From positions 871,748 to 935,747 of the forward strand of contig NZ_JACIBY010000001.1 of assembly GCF_014195535.1 (NCBI RefSeq): a stretch of DNA of 64,000 bases, read 5' to 3'. Made by a program: the position numbers and the translations under genes. The DNA comes from Runella defluvii. GTDB lineage: Bacteria > Bacteroidota > Bacteroidia > Cytophagales > Spirosomataceae. This document shows, in pieces, positions 44,729 to 53,946 of this stretch (positions are counted from its first letter, which is position 1; each line of letters opens with the position of its first letter). The notes beneath the pieces were generated by a model. It searched no databases, was not told the DNA's origin, and saw nothing but the letters and a program-made list of their open reading frames with translations.

Positions 44729-45778
44729 CTAGATTAGCGGTTCTTGCTGGCTTAGACAGTGGAAGCTGCCGAGGCCCCAAACGATTTCTGTGGAGTCGAT
44801 GCCGATAACTTTGCGGTCGGTAAAACATTGACTCAAAATATCCAATGCTTTTTGGTCGTTGGCGCAGCGGAATGTGGGTACAATAACTGCCGCATTGCTA
44901 ATGTAAAAATTGGCGTACGACGCAGGCAAACGCAAATCTTCACTGTACAAAGGCGTTGGCATGGGCAACTCAACGATGTTAAGTTGCTTTCCATTGAGCA
45001 AACGCATCTGCTTCAACTCGTGGATATTTTCTTGTAAAATCTCGTAGTTATCGTCCGATTTGTTCTCTTCAACAATCGCTACCACCGTATCTTCATTGAC
45101 AAAGCGCACGGTGTCGTCGATGTGCCCGTCGGTATCATCTCCTACGATGCCATCGCCCACCCAAAGGATTTGTTCCACGCCGTAATAATCGCACAAGTAC
45201 TTTTCAATTTGCGCTTGATTTAGGTGCGGATTGCGGTTTTCGTTGAGCAAACAAGCCCTGCTGGTCAATAACGTTCCTTTTCCATTGAACTCTACCGAGC
45301 CACCTTCCATGATGATGCCAGGCGTGACGTAGTCTAGGCCCAAATAATGAGCAATCGCTACGGGAATTAGGTCGTCGTTGTTGAACGGTGGATATTTTCC
45401 TCCCCAAGCATTGTAACCCCAATTGACCACCAGACGTTTTTGGGTTTCAGGATTAATCAAAATACCAGGCCCGTGGTCGCGGCACCAAGAGTCGTTGGTG
45501 GCGTGGAGCGGAAGTTCAATTTGATTGAGGTCGATTCCAGCCCCAAGCAAATGAAGTTTTATCGTTTGTTGAACCGTTTCGTTGTGCGCATTGATACACA
45601 CCTTTTCGCCCTCGCTGATGGCCTTAATAAATTCCAAATAGGCAGGAAGCATTTTAGGCTGACGCTCGTACGTCCAAGAGGCTTCGGTATGAGGGAAACT
45701 CAACCAAGTAGCGCGGTGTGGATGCCATTCGGCAGGAAAGAAAAAGCCCTGTTCTTTGGGCGTAGATGAAATTGACAT
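44729..45778 (-). CDS. Agmatine deiminase family protein
   Basis: 349 residues, pentein fold. N-terminal FFFPAEWHPHRATWLSFPH, ATNDSWCRDHGP, the GGSVEFNGKGTLLTS segment, GDDTDGHIDDTVRF and the catalytic Cys341 in GSFHCLSQQEP match agmatine deiminase/peptidyl-arginine deiminase (Porphyromonas-type). It probably converts agmatine to N-carbamoylputrescine; a partner amidohydrolase was not seen in this window. Confidence 0.93.
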   Translation of the reverse strand: MSISSTPKEQGFFFPAEWHPHRATWLSFPHTEASWTYERQPKMLPAYLEFIKAISEGEKVCINAHNETVQQTIKLHLLGAGIDLNQIELPLHATNDSWCRDHGPGILINPETQKRLVVNWGYNAWGGKYPPFNNDDLIPVAIAHYLGLDYVTPGIIMEGGSVEFNGKGTLLTSRACLLNENRNPHLNQAQIEKYLCDYYGVEQILWVGDGIVGDDTDGHIDDTVRFVNEDTVVAIVEENKSDDNYEILQENIHELKQMRLLNGKQLNIVELPMPTPLYSEDLRLPASYANFYISNAAVIVPTFRCANDQKALDILSQCFTDRKVIGIDSTEIVWGLGSFHCLSQQEPLI

Positions 45779-45925
45779 GATGCTTTGAAGTCTATTAAGC
45801 AGTTTTGCAGCTACAAAAATAGGGAGAAATGTAGATTGTTTTACGACCCGCGTGTAGGTTCGTTTCGTAAAGTCTGTGTATCTTTCGTTGAAATTTTTCC
45901 TTCTTCACCTCAACAAAATAAACGT

Positions 45926-46456
45926 ATGCGTACTTATCGATTGATTATTTTACTGGTATTTGTAAGCTTGGCTAGCTTTGCTCAAAAGAAATTCCCCTAC
46001 ATCAAAAGTGGGGGAGGGATGTTTGAAGTGCCTGAAGCAGAGCCGATTGTTGACCCTAAGATGAAGTACAAAGTGTTGTACGAAATTTCAAAAGGGGCTG
46101 ATAAACCCGACTCTGTAAACAGTACCTTGGATAAGTTGGCTCGCTTGGTAAACCTGCATTTGTCGGCAGGAATTCCGAAGCAAAATTTAGATGTGGTGGC
46201 GGTGATACACTTTTTGGGTACGCCGCTGATTTTGAGCGATGAAGCTTACAAAAAGAAATTTGGAGTGCCGAATCCTAACACGGCATTAATCAATGAACTT
46301 GCGGCAAACGGCGTCAAGCTTTACATCTGCGGTCAGTCGCTATATATGCGTAAATTGGAAAAAGAACCACGCAACCCTGCGATTCGTGTCACGTTGTCGG
46401 CCATGGTGTTAATGACTACGCTCCAATCGAAGGGATATGTGCCTATTATTCCGTAG
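45926..46456 (+). CDS. Exported DsrE-family-like protein
   Basis: 176 residues from the ATG at 45926, giving the signal peptide MRTYRLIILLVFVSLASFAQ. The DsrE/DsrF-like fold is seen in YKVLYEISKGADKPDSVNSTLDKLARLVNL, VAVIHFLGTPLILSDEAY and ANGVKLYICGQSLYMRK with a conserved-type Cys. DsrE proteins handle sulfur carriers; secreted forms are common in Bacteroidota but their role is unclear. Confidence 0.8.
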   Translation: MRTYRLIILLVFVSLASFAQKKFPYIKSGGGMFEVPEAEPIVDPKMKYKVLYEISKGADKPDSVNSTLDKLARLVNLHLSAGIPKQNLDVVAVIHFLGTPLILSDEAYKKKFGVPNPNTALINELAANGVKLYICGQSLYMRKLEKEPRNPAIRVTLSAMVLMTTLQSKGYVPIIP

Positions 46457-46461
46457 CATTT

Positions 46462-46530
46462 TGAACCATATAAGACATAGAAGGGATTATAAGAAAAACT
46501 TATATGCGCTTATATGTCTTATATGGTTCA
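46462..46530. terminator. Long hairpin between convergent genes
   Basis: Perfect 18-bp inverted repeat TGAACCATATAAGACATA (46462-46479) and its complement (46513-46530) around a 33-nt loop that has its own small AT hairpin. It lies 5 bp after the DsrE gene stop and 7 bp from the RfbC-like stop. Confidence 0.75.
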
Positions 46531-46537
46531 ACAAAAA

Positions 46538-47113
46538 CTAAGAGAAATACCCCTTAAATGTCAAGCCATTGATAAGCCCCTGTAACGATGGCGCGTTGGC
46601 GGCTAAATCACTCAAAATAGGATTTTCAATGCCCCAGTTGAGTTCAAGTTCGGGGTCGTTCCAGCGGCAGCGCCAGTTGTCATCCGCGCCGTAGTCGGGA
46701 TAGGCTTCCGAAACCGCCTGTACGTGGATAGACGGCGTAAAAAAGTACCATCCATGCAGCATTCCAACGGGGAAAACAAGCGCGGCGGGGTCTTCGCCAA
46801 ACAATTCAAACAAGGCAGATTTGTGCTGCGTAGGCGAGCCAGGCCGCAAGTCGCGCAAGCCCAATAAACAGTGCCCTTCGAGAAGACAAAAGTACTCATC
46901 GTGGCGGACGTGGAAGTGCATTCCCCGAAAAACATTCGCTTCTGATTTTACGGCGCTCCATTGTACGGGTTTGAGCACCGTACCCCAGTGATCTTGAAAA
47001 ATTTCGGTAAACGACCCACGATGGTCTTTATGCTCGTCTAACGACACCAAGCGAACTTGGTGAAGCTCCACGCCGTCGATTTGTGCGGATTTTATAAGCT
47101 GAGTAGTATTCAT
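46538..47113 (-). CDS. dTDP-4-dehydrorhamnose 3,5-epimerase-like cupin
   Basis: 191 residues from the ATG at 47113 (MNTTQLIKSAQIDGVELHQV). The RmlC-type cupin pattern is seen: DHRGSFTEIFQDHWG, VFRGMHFHVRHDEYFCLLEGHCLLGLRDLR and FPVGMLHGWYFFTPS. The family makes dTDP-L-rhamnose precursors. Other rml genes are not present in this window, and the catalytic His/Tyr pair was not strictly verified, so it may be a sugar epimerase relative. Confidence 0.8.
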   Translation of the reverse strand: MNTTQLIKSAQIDGVELHQVRLVSLDEHKDHRGSFTEIFQDHWGTVLKPVQWSAVKSEANVFRGMHFHVRHDEYFCLLEGHCLLGLRDLRPGSPTQHKSALFELFGEDPAALVFPVGMLHGWYFFTPSIHVQAVSEAYPDYGADDNWRCRWNDPELELNWGIENPILSDLAANAPSLQGLINGLTFKGYFS

Positions 47114-47230
47114 GGTACAATGCGGTTTTGGGCGAAAGTACCACGAGGCAATGAATAAAAAACTGAGGGAAGTCAGGGCTTTGATTTTATCCGCCTTCAA
47201 TTACAGAACCAGTTTCTCACATGACTAATC

Positions 47231-47401
47231 ACTCCTAAAACCCCATGCCGCATCGGCGCCCCGACTTTAGGCTGGGGGTAAAAGGAATTAGGCAACTCAA
47301 CGAGGCTTTAGCCCTGACTTTTCCATATTAAAGTGCTAAAAAGTCAGGGCTAAAGTCCTAGATTAAGCTCTTGTTTACAGACCCCAGGGGGTTTTAGGAC
47401 T
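47231..47401. repeat. Nested inverted-repeat element, MITE-like
   Basis: Outer arms ACTCCTAAAACCCC (47231-47244) and GGGGTTTTAGGACT (47388-47401) match at 13 of 14 positions. An inner perfect 17-bp pair, CTTTAGCCCTGACTTTT (47306-47322) and its complement (47339-47355), sits within. It fills most of the 349-bp gap between the RfbC-like gene and the GMC gene. The inner arm resembles GTCAGGGCTA motifs of the array at 53.1-53.9 kb. Confidence 0.7.
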
Positions 47402-47462
47402 CACATATCGTTGATAATGTCCAGTTTAATTTTGCACAATTACCTATAGGCGACAAAAAAGA

Positions 47463-49181
47463 TTACAAATTCTTCGCTTTCATTTGTTTTACGGCATAGT
47501 CAGCGGCGCGAGCAGTGAGTGCCATGTAAGTGAGCGACGGGTTTTGAGTAGCGGTAGAAGTCATACACGCGCCGTCTGTAACAAACACGTTTTTGCAAGC
47601 GTGCAGTTGATTCCAATTGTTCAAAAGCGATGTCTTAGGGTCTTTCCCCATCCGAACGCCACCCATTTCGTGGATGTCAAGTCCTGGTGCTTTGTTCGGT
47701 ACATCGTGGGTTTGGATGTTTTTGAAACCTGCTTTGGTAAACATTTCTGTCAACTGCTCGTGGTAGTCTTTCACCATCTTTTCGTCGTTGTCGTCGTAGC
47801 TCACCGAAATCCTCAACTGCGGTATTCCCCACTTATCTTTGAGGTTGGGGTCTAGGGCTACGAAATTGGTTTCTTTCGGAATGGTTTCGCCCATCATGTG
47901 CGAGCCCACCCGCCAATTGCCATATTTTTTCTCAGCCAATGACGTTTTTAACTCTTCACCCATGCCTGAGCGATCGTTGAAGGTAATACGGCTGGAATTA
48001 AAGCCCGCAGCGTAGCCGCGTAAAAAGTCGGTTTCTTGTTTAAGTAAGTTACGGAACCGAGGAATGTAGCTACTATTGGGGCGGATTCCCTCGGAGGTGG
48101 TATCAAGGAAGCCTTCATACTCGCCCGAAATGCTTGTGCGGTAGTTGTGGAAAGCAATGTACTTGCCCATTAGCCCATTGTCGTTGCCCAAGCCTTGGGG
48201 GAAGCGATGAGAAGTAGAGTTGAGCAAAATCAAGTTGGTGTTGAGCGCGGCGGCATTCACAAAAATGATTTTTGCATAATACTCTATTGCTTCGTTGGTC
48301 TTGGCGTCAATGACACGTACGCCTGCGGCCTTACCTAGTTTTTCGTCATAGATAATTGAGTGAACCACCGAGTCAGGTTTGAGGGTCATCTTCCCTGATT
48401 TCATAGCCCACGGAATCGTCGTGGCGTTGCTGCTAAAATACCCTCCGTACGGGCAGCCACGTTGGCAAAGCGCGCGGTTTTGGCATTGAGCACGTCCTTG
48501 TTGGAAGTGAATCGGGTTCGGTTTTGTCAAGTGAGCGCAACGACCAATGATGATGGGGCGAGTGCCTCCGTAATGTTTGGCCATTTGTTGCCCAAAGTAT
48601 TTTTCCACGCACGATTGCTCATGAGGGGGTAAAAACTCGCCGTCGGGAAGCTGCGGAAGACCGTCTTTGTTGCCCGAAATTCCCGCAAATTTTTCAACGT
48701 AACTGTACCAAGGCGCAATTTCGTTGTAGTTAATAGGCCACTCCACGGCAAAACCATCTCGCGCGGGGCCTTCAAAATCAAATTGTGACCAACGTTGGGT
48801 TTGGCGAGCCCACAGCAGCGATTTTCCCCCTACTTGGTAGCCCCGAATCCAGTCGAAGGGCTTTTCTTGCACGTAAGGGTGTTCGGCGTCTTTGACAAAA
48901 AAATGCGCGGCATCTTCGTTGAAAGCATAGCATTTGCTCACGATAGGGTTGGCGTCTTTGACCTCCTTTGGCATTTGATTCAAGTGAGGAAACTCCCACG
49001 GACGCATCATGGTCGTTGGGTAGTCGGTGACGTGTTGCACATTGCGACCGCGTTCTAACACAAGGGTGCGTAAGCCTTTGCCCGTGAGCTCTTTGGCCGC
49101 CCAACCTCCACTGATACCAGAGCCAACGACAATGGCATCAAATGTACGGTCTTTGATGGAATCTATTGAGAAATAAGACAT
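47463..49181 (-). CDS. GMC-family FAD-dependent dehydrogenase, large subunit
   Basis: About 572 residues from the ATG at 49181 (MSYFSIDSIKDRTFDAIVVGSG). FAD-binding GSGISGGWAAKEL, GRNVQHV, and the C-terminal GMC_C region (HEMGGVRMGKDPKTSLLNNW, VFVTDGACMTSTATQNPSLTYMALTAR) are clear. A Cys-rich stretch (CQNRALCQRGCPYGG) could hold an Fe-S-like site, as in gluconate/fructose/glucoside-3-dehydrogenase large subunits. It oxidises sugars or polyols with the small subunit encoded upstream (49284-49796), 102 bp away. Confidence 0.9.
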   Translation of the reverse strand: MSYFSIDSIKDRTFDAIVVGSGISGGWAAKELTGKGLRTLVLERGRNVQHVTDYPTTMMRPWEFPHLNQMPKEVKDANPIVSKCYAFNEDAAHFFVKDAEHPYVQEKPFDWIRGYQVGGKSLLWARQTQRWSQFDFEGPARDGFAVEWPINYNEIAPWYSYVEKFAGISGNKDGLPQLPDGEFLPPHEQSCVEKYFGQQMAKHYGGTRPIIIGRCAHLTKPNPIHFQQGRAQCQNRALCQRGCPYGGYFSSNATTIPWAMKSGKMTLKPDSVVHSIIYDEKLGKAAGVRVIDAKTNEAIEYYAKIIFVNAAALNTNLILLNSTSHRFPQGLGNDNGLMGKYIAFHNYRTSISGEYEGFLDTTSEGIRPNSSYIPRFRNLLKQETDFLRGYAAGFNSSRITFNDRSGMGEELKTSLAEKKYGNWRVGSHMMGETIPKETNFVALDPNLKDKWGIPQLRISVSYDDNDEKMVKDYHEQLTEMFTKAGFKNIQTHDVPNKAPGLDIHEMGGVRMGKDPKTSLLNNWNQLHACKNVFVTDGACMTSTATQNPSLTYMALTARAADYAVKQMKAKNL

Positions 49182-49283
49182 TTGTAAGTTTGCAGTTTTG
49201 AGGTTGAATTGCGTCAGAGACGCTGTGCCACTGTTGACCCAAATCATAGTTTGGGCCAAGCTTAATCAAGATTAAGTTCTATG

Positions 49284-49796
49284 CTATTTCTTGACAGGAA
49301 CACAACCGTGGTAAAATCCAGGTGCCATGTTGTATTTCTGAATGTTGACCATGACGTATTCGGAGTTTTGGTAGCCCTGAATCGTCAAGTTTTTAATCAT
49401 ACTTACAAACGGCTTGGTATCTGCGTTGTCGGCCAGTTTTTTGAGAAGCTCAAGGCGTTGTTTTCCGTCACAAGCAGCAAAAGACTTGCTGTATGCTTGT
49501 TGAGCGGCTGAATTGGTGTCAGCTAATCCTTTTTTGAGATTTTTTTGCGCATTTTCGCCGTAGCAATCATTGATCATCCGAAGCGCAAATTGATGCACTT
49601 TCAGCGATTTTGCGCCTGGCGTTGAAGTTTCAGGAATGATGGTTTCAACGATTTCGGCGAGGGTATCTTCCTCTGCCATTGTGAGTAGGGTAGGCCCTTT
49701 TACCGTTTCGGGAGTCCATGCTTGCGCCCAGCTTGGCAGACTCATCAATCCTCCAACGGCCGCCGTTAGGCTTTTTAGGGCAGAACGTCTTTGCAT
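49284..49796 (-). CDS. Gluconate 2-dehydrogenase subunit 3 family protein
   Basis: 170 residues. A twin-arginine-like start (MQRRSALKSLTAAVGGLM) and signal peptide up to SWAQA are followed by the family core TLAEIVETIIPETSTPGAKSLKVHQFALRMINDCY. In GMC dehydrogenases this small subunit carries the Tat signal and helps export the cofactor-loaded large subunit, which has no signal of its own. It is upstream of the GMC gene in a leftward operon and 63 bp after the lacI-type gene. Confidence 0.9.
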   Translation of the reverse strand: MQRRSALKSLTAAVGGLMSLPSWAQAWTPETVKGPTLLTMAEEDTLAEIVETIIPETSTPGAKSLKVHQFALRMINDCYGENAQKNLKKGLADTNSAAQQAYSKSFAACDGKQRLELLKKLADNADTKPFVSMIKNLTIQGYQNSEYVMVNIQKYNMAPGFYHGCVPVKK

Positions 49797-49859
49797 AATA
49801 ACGTTTGGTTAGTTTTATTTCTACAAAGAAATGAAACGACATTTGATACCTATCAAAAC

Positions 49860-50894
49860 TCATTTTTTTCGCCCTTCTACCATCGACGACTCCCTAATCA
49901 TCAGTTGGGTACTGAGTACAATCGTTTCGGCAACAACGGGTTGGTCGTTTTCAAGCTGTTTGAGCAAAAGCCGAACGACTTGCGCACCCATTTCTTGAAT
50001 GGGCTGGTTGACACTGGTGAGCGATGGCGAAAGATAAATGCAGGTGGGGTCGTTGTTGAAACTCACAATGGCCACGTCCTCAGGAATCCGAATTCCTTTT
50101 TGTTTAAAAGCATACATGGTTGCAAACGCAATGCGGTCGGTCATGGTCAGAATCCCGTCGGGTGGGGTGGGCAAGCTCATCATGTTGAGTGCCTGCATCA
50201 TGGTGTTTTCTTGGGTAAAATCGTTGTAAAAAACGTAGCGCTCGTTGTAGGGCAGGCCGTAGTGTTCGAGTGCGTCTTTAAAGCCTCGCAAACGCTCGTT
50301 GCTGATAAGTAAGTGCGGCGGGCCTGCCATGCAGCCAAGGCGTTGGCAACCGTTTTCGATGAGGTGTTGGGTTGCCTTAAAAGCTGCTTCGTGGTTGTCA
50401 ACGATGACCCGCGAGGCGTCGATGTCGGTTGAATAACGGTCAAAAATTACGAGGGGTACATTTTTTCGCTGCAAACGGTAAATGTGTTCAAAATCGCTCG
50501 TGTCGCGCGCCAACGACATAATCACCCCTTCAACTTGGCTGTGGAGCAGGTTTTGAATCTGAGCGACTTCCCGTAAATACGATTCGTTGGTTTGGCATAC
50601 CACCACACTGTAGCCCGCTTGCATGGCTGCCTCTTCGATGCTGTTGAGCATTGATGCAAAAAAATGATAACTCAACGTCGGTAAAATCAACCCAATGGTT
50701 TTGGTGCGGCTTTTGACCAGGTTTTTTGCCAACTGATTGGGTTGGTAGTCCATGTCTTCGGCCAACTGCAACACCGCCTGTCGGGTTTCGGGGTGTATCT
50801 CGGGCATCCCGCGCAAAGCGCGTGACACGGTGGAGGCAGATAGATTGAGGGCGTTAGCAATGTCTTTGATCGTGACGGCCGTATTTTTATTCAT
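49860..50894 (-). CDS. LacI-family transcriptional regulator
   Basis: 344 residues from the ATG at 50894 (MNKNTAVTIKDIANAL). The N-terminal HTH (residues 8-30, IANALNLSASTVSRALRG), the hinge region (YQPNQLAKNLVKSRTKTIGLILP) and a periplasmic-binding-protein-like sensor domain are all present. It probably represses the neighbouring dehydrogenase and GH88 genes until a sugar ligand binds. A perfect operator-like palindrome at 51047-51062 lies in its promoter region, suggesting autoregulation. Confidence 0.93.
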   Translation of the reverse strand: MNKNTAVTIKDIANALNLSASTVSRALRGMPEIHPETRQAVLQLAEDMDYQPNQLAKNLVKSRTKTIGLILPTLSYHFFASMLNSIEEAAMQAGYSVVVCQTNESYLREVAQIQNLLHSQVEGVIMSLARDTSDFEHIYRLQRKNVPLVIFDRYSTDIDASRVIVDNHEAAFKATQHLIENGCQRLGCMAGPPHLLISNERLRGFKDALEHYGLPYNERYVFYNDFTQENTMMQALNMMSLPTPPDGILTMTDRIAFATMYAFKQKGIRIPEDVAIVSFNNDPTCIYLSPSLTSVNQPIQEMGAQVVRLLLKQLENDQPVVAETIVLSTQLMIRESSMVEGRKK

Positions 50895-51034
50895 TGGGTT
50901 TAGAGAAATATAATTTTTACAATATGCCACCCATTTTGGGTCCAAAAACCGAGGGACTTCGGGAAATGATACAGTTGGTAGCTTTAGTTGAAATATTTGA
51001 TTTTTTTAAGTTTAAAATAGGTGTTGCAGAAAAA

Positions 51035-51062
51035 CCGCAAACGTAACCGCAAACGTTTGCGG
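51035..51062. promoter_or_regulatory. LacI-type operator with adjacent half-site
   Basis: CCGCAAACGTTTGCGG at 51047-51062 is a perfect 16-bp palindrome with the central CG of LacI-family operators. The half-site CCGCAAACGT also occurs at 51035-51044. A TATTTTTG -7 element for the lacI gene lies just beyond (minus strand, 51074-51081), so binding would block it. It lies in the region between the regulator and GH88. Confidence 0.8.
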
Positions 51063-51269
51063 ATGATATTGCGCAAAAATATGTTCAATTTTTGCGTTAT
51101 TTCTTTTAGAAATGTGAATTTACTTATACTTTTAACATAAAGAAAGACAAAATAGCCCTTTTATTTGCATAGATGATAAATGTAGGATAATCTCGTTGAA
51201 TGGCTATAATTTGTATTTTTTCAATAAATTCGTTATCCCTTTTTACGTTTTAATAAATCCATTACTTGA

Positions 51270-52436
51270 ATGAAGAAAATCATTACCTGTGTTATGACTG
51301 TGCTGGCATTGTCGGCATGGGGGCAGTCCAAAATTGATGTAAAAAAAGAGTTTGAGTTTGCGGCCAAGCAGTACGAAGGAATGTTAGCATCTCACCCCGA
51401 CATTACGAAGTTTCCCCAATCGACCAACCCCGACGGAACCCCACGCGACATGAAGTCGAGCTGGTGGTGTAGCGGATTCTTTGGAGGTTCTTTGTGGTAT
51501 ATTTATGAATTTAACAAAGCGCCTCAGTGGAAAGAAGCAGCCCACAAATGGACGATGGCCGTCGAACAAGAGCAGTACAACAAAGGTACGCACGATTTGG
51601 GCTTTATGATTTATTGCCCGTTTGGCAACGGCTATCGCTTGACTAAAAATGAAGCCTACAAACCCGTAATGCTGACGGGTGCGCAGTCGTTGGCGACACG
51701 TTTTGACCCCAAAGTAGGGCTGATCAAGTCGTGGAATAGCTTCAAAGGTGGGTACAATTACCCCGTGATTATTGACAACATGATGAACTTGGAGTTCTTG
51801 TTTTGGGCGGCGAAAGAGTCGGGCAACAAGGACTTGTATAACTTGTGTATCACGCACGCCGATAACACCATGAAACACCATTACCGCCCCGACCACAGCG
51901 CGTATCACGTTATCTGTTACGGGCCAAACGGTGAAGTATTGGCCAAGAAAAACCACCAGGGCGCGTTTGACGAGTCGTCGTGGTCGCGGGGGCAATCGTG
52001 GGGAATGTACGGCTACACGGTCATGTACCGCGAAACCAAAGACCAAAAATACCTCGACCATGCGCGTAATATCGCCGATTATTTGTTGAGCCACCCCAAC
52101 ATGCCTGCCGACAAAGTGCCGTACTGGGACTACAACAAACCAGGGGAAGAGCGCGATGCTTCAGCAGGGGCGATTTTAGCGTCGGGCTTGTTGGAGTTGA
52201 GTACTTACGGAGGCAAAAATGCCAAAAATTACTACAACACGGCCGTCACAATTTTAGAAAGCTTGTCGAAGCCACCTTACAAAGCAGAGTTGGGCAAAAA
52301 CAATCACTTCATTTTGCAACACAGCGTAGGACACAAGCTAGGTAATTCGGAGATAGATGTGCCTTTGGTATATGCTGATTACTATTACTTGGAAGGATTG
52401 CTCCGTTACCAAGCCTTGAACAAGAAGAAAAAATAG
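51270..52436 (+). CDS. Glycoside hydrolase family 88/105 unsaturated glycuronyl hydrolase
   Basis: 388 residues. Signal peptide (MKKIITCVMTVLALSAWGQ) followed by an alpha/alpha toroid. Catalytic-type Asp109 in THDLGFMIYCPFG and Asp169 in VIIDNMMNLEFLFWAAKESG, and WSRGQSWGMYGYTVMYRET, match GH88. These enzymes remove unsaturated uronic acid residues left by polysaccharide lyases. The gene starts a rightward transcript downstream of the LacI operator; a sigma gene follows 13 bp later. Confidence 0.92.
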   Translation: MKKIITCVMTVLALSAWGQSKIDVKKEFEFAAKQYEGMLASHPDITKFPQSTNPDGTPRDMKSSWWCSGFFGGSLWYIYEFNKAPQWKEAAHKWTMAVEQEQYNKGTHDLGFMIYCPFGNGYRLTKNEAYKPVMLTGAQSLATRFDPKVGLIKSWNSFKGGYNYPVIIDNMMNLEFLFWAAKESGNKDLYNLCITHADNTMKHHYRPDHSAYHVICYGPNGEVLAKKNHQGAFDESSWSRGQSWGMYGYTVMYRETKDQKYLDHARNIADYLLSHPNMPADKVPYWDYNKPGEERDASAGAILASGLLELSTYGGKNAKNYYNTAVTILESLSKPPYKAELGKNNHFILQHSVGHKLGNSEIDVPLVYADYYYLEGLLRYQALNKKKK

Positions 52437-52449
52437 ACGTACGTTCTAC

Positions 52450-53058
52450 ATGAAGCCAATAGAAACCTCATCGTCACAAGTGGATAGTCAGCTATGGTCC
52501 CAGTTGCAAAATGGGAGCGAATGGGCGTTGGGAAGGCTCGTCAAAAAATATTTCAATCCTTTACAAAACTACGGGTGCAAGTTTGTGCAATCCGAAGATT
52601 TTGTAAAGGATTGTGTCCAAGAGGTATTCATTGAAGTGTGGCAACGCCGCGAACGCCTCAGCACTCCCGTGAGTGTCAGGGCGTATTTGTTGAGTTCGGT
52701 ACGAAAAAAAGTGCTGAGGGAAGGCTTTCGGCAACGAATTTTGAAGGATGAACAACACGAAATCGACACCATCTTGGATTGGCATTCACAAGAGCTTCCG
52801 CACGAATGGGCGATTATTGAACAGGAAAACGTTGAATTGTTGACACAGAAAATCACGATTCTATTGGATAAACTGCCCAAAAGGCAGCGGGAGGTTATCT
52901 ATTTGCAGTTTTATCAAAACCTGAATCGAGACGAAATTGCGCAGATAATGGAGATAAACCCACAGTCGGTTTCCAATTTGGTACAGTCAGCGTTGAAAGT
53001 ATTTCGTACCCATTGGCAAGTGATTCAGGTGTTGTTGGGGGTAATTTTATTCCATTGA
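52450..53058 (+). CDS. ECF sigma factor (FecI-like), SusC/D-associated
   Basis: 202 residues. Region 2: CVQEVFIEVWQRRERLSTPVSVRAYLLSSVRKKVLR; region 4: LDKLPKRQREVIYLQFYQNLNRDEIAQIMEINPQSVSNLVQSALKVFR. It is the FecI-type Bacteroidota ECF factor. Normally the FecR partner follows immediately; here it is 1.47 kb away because a repeat array and a transposase lie between. The 13-bp gap to GH88 suggests co-transcription with that enzyme. It should activate the SusC/D genes. Confidence 0.92.
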   Translation: MKPIETSSSQVDSQLWSQLQNGSEWALGRLVKKYFNPLQNYGCKFVQSEDFVKDCVQEVFIEVWQRRERLSTPVSVRAYLLSSVRKKVLREGFRQRILKDEQHEIDTILDWHSQELPHEWAIIEQENVELLTQKITILLDKLPKRQREVIYLQFYQNLNRDEIAQIMEINPQSVSNLVQSALKVFRTHWQVIQVLLGVILFH

Positions 53059-53073
53059 CAGTTTGTAAGATGT

Positions 53074-53946
53074 CAGGGCTAGGCCCCTAGATTGTCAATT
53101 GTGTTGCGATTTTCTACGAAGATTTAGGGGGCTACGCCCCTGAAAACGAGGAAAAATATGAACGAAATTAGGGGCGTAGCCCCGCAATCTTAATAGAACG
53201 CGAGGCAAAAAAAATAAACAAAAAAGGGGCGTTAGCCCTGCAATCTTCGTAGCAAATATGCCAAGGCTACGCCCCTAGCGTGTCAATAGGGTTGCGATTT
53301 TCTACAAAGATTTAGGGGGCTACGCCCCTGAAAACGAGGAGGAAATATGAACGAAATTAGGGGCGTAGCCCTGCAATCTTCGTAGAAAGCGCGGCAAAAA
53401 AATAAACAAAAAAGGGGCGTTAGCCCTGCAATCTTCGTAGCAAATATGTCAGGGTTAACGCCCCTAACGTGTCAATTGGGTTTCGATTTTCTACGAAGAT
53501 TTAGGGGGCTACGCCCCTGAAAACAAGGAGGAAATATAAACAAAAAAGGGGCGTTAGCCCTGCAATCTTCGTAGCAAATATGTCAGGGCTAATGCCCCTA
53601 GCGTGTCAATAGGGTTTCGATTTTCTACGAAGATTTAGGGGGCTACGCCCCTGAAAACGAGGAAAAATATGAACGAAATTAGGGGCGCAGCCCCGCAATC
53701 TTCGTAGCAAATATGTCAGGGCTAACGCCCCTAGATTGTCAATTGGTTTGCGATTTCTACGAAGATTTAGGGGGCTACGCCCCTGAAAACGAGGATGAAA
53801 TATGAACGAAATTAGGGGCGTTAGCCCCGCAATCTTCGTAGAACGCGAGGCAAAAAAATAAAAAAGGGGCGTAGCCCTGCAATCTTCGTAGAACGCGCGG
53901 CAATAAAAATAAACAAAAAAGGGGCGTTAGCCCTGCAATCTTCGTA
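53074..53946. repeat. Array of long palindromic repeat units
   Basis: At least five units begin with TTTCTACGAAGATTTAGGGG at 53111, 53299, 53488, 53622 and 53754 (spacing 188, 189, 134 and 132 bp; single-base variants occur). The best unit (53755-53843) pairs TTCTACGAAGATT with AATCTTCGTAGAA and an inner GGGGCTACGCCCC with GGGGCGTTAGCCCC. Between units lie smaller palindromes of the type AGGGCTAACGCCCCT. The array starts about 15 bp after the sigma stop and runs up to the transposase start. It has no fixed repeat/spacer layout, so it is not a CRISPR. Confidence 0.9.

Noticed and set aside
51384-52094. Long antisense frame (236 codons) opposite the GH88 gene
   Set aside because: Arg- and Val-rich translation without motifs, complementary to a clear enzyme gene.
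53074-53946. CRISPR-like appearance of the repeat array
   Set aside because: Units are long, palindromic and of unequal spacing (132-189 bp), intervening segments are themselves repeated, and no cas genes are nearby.
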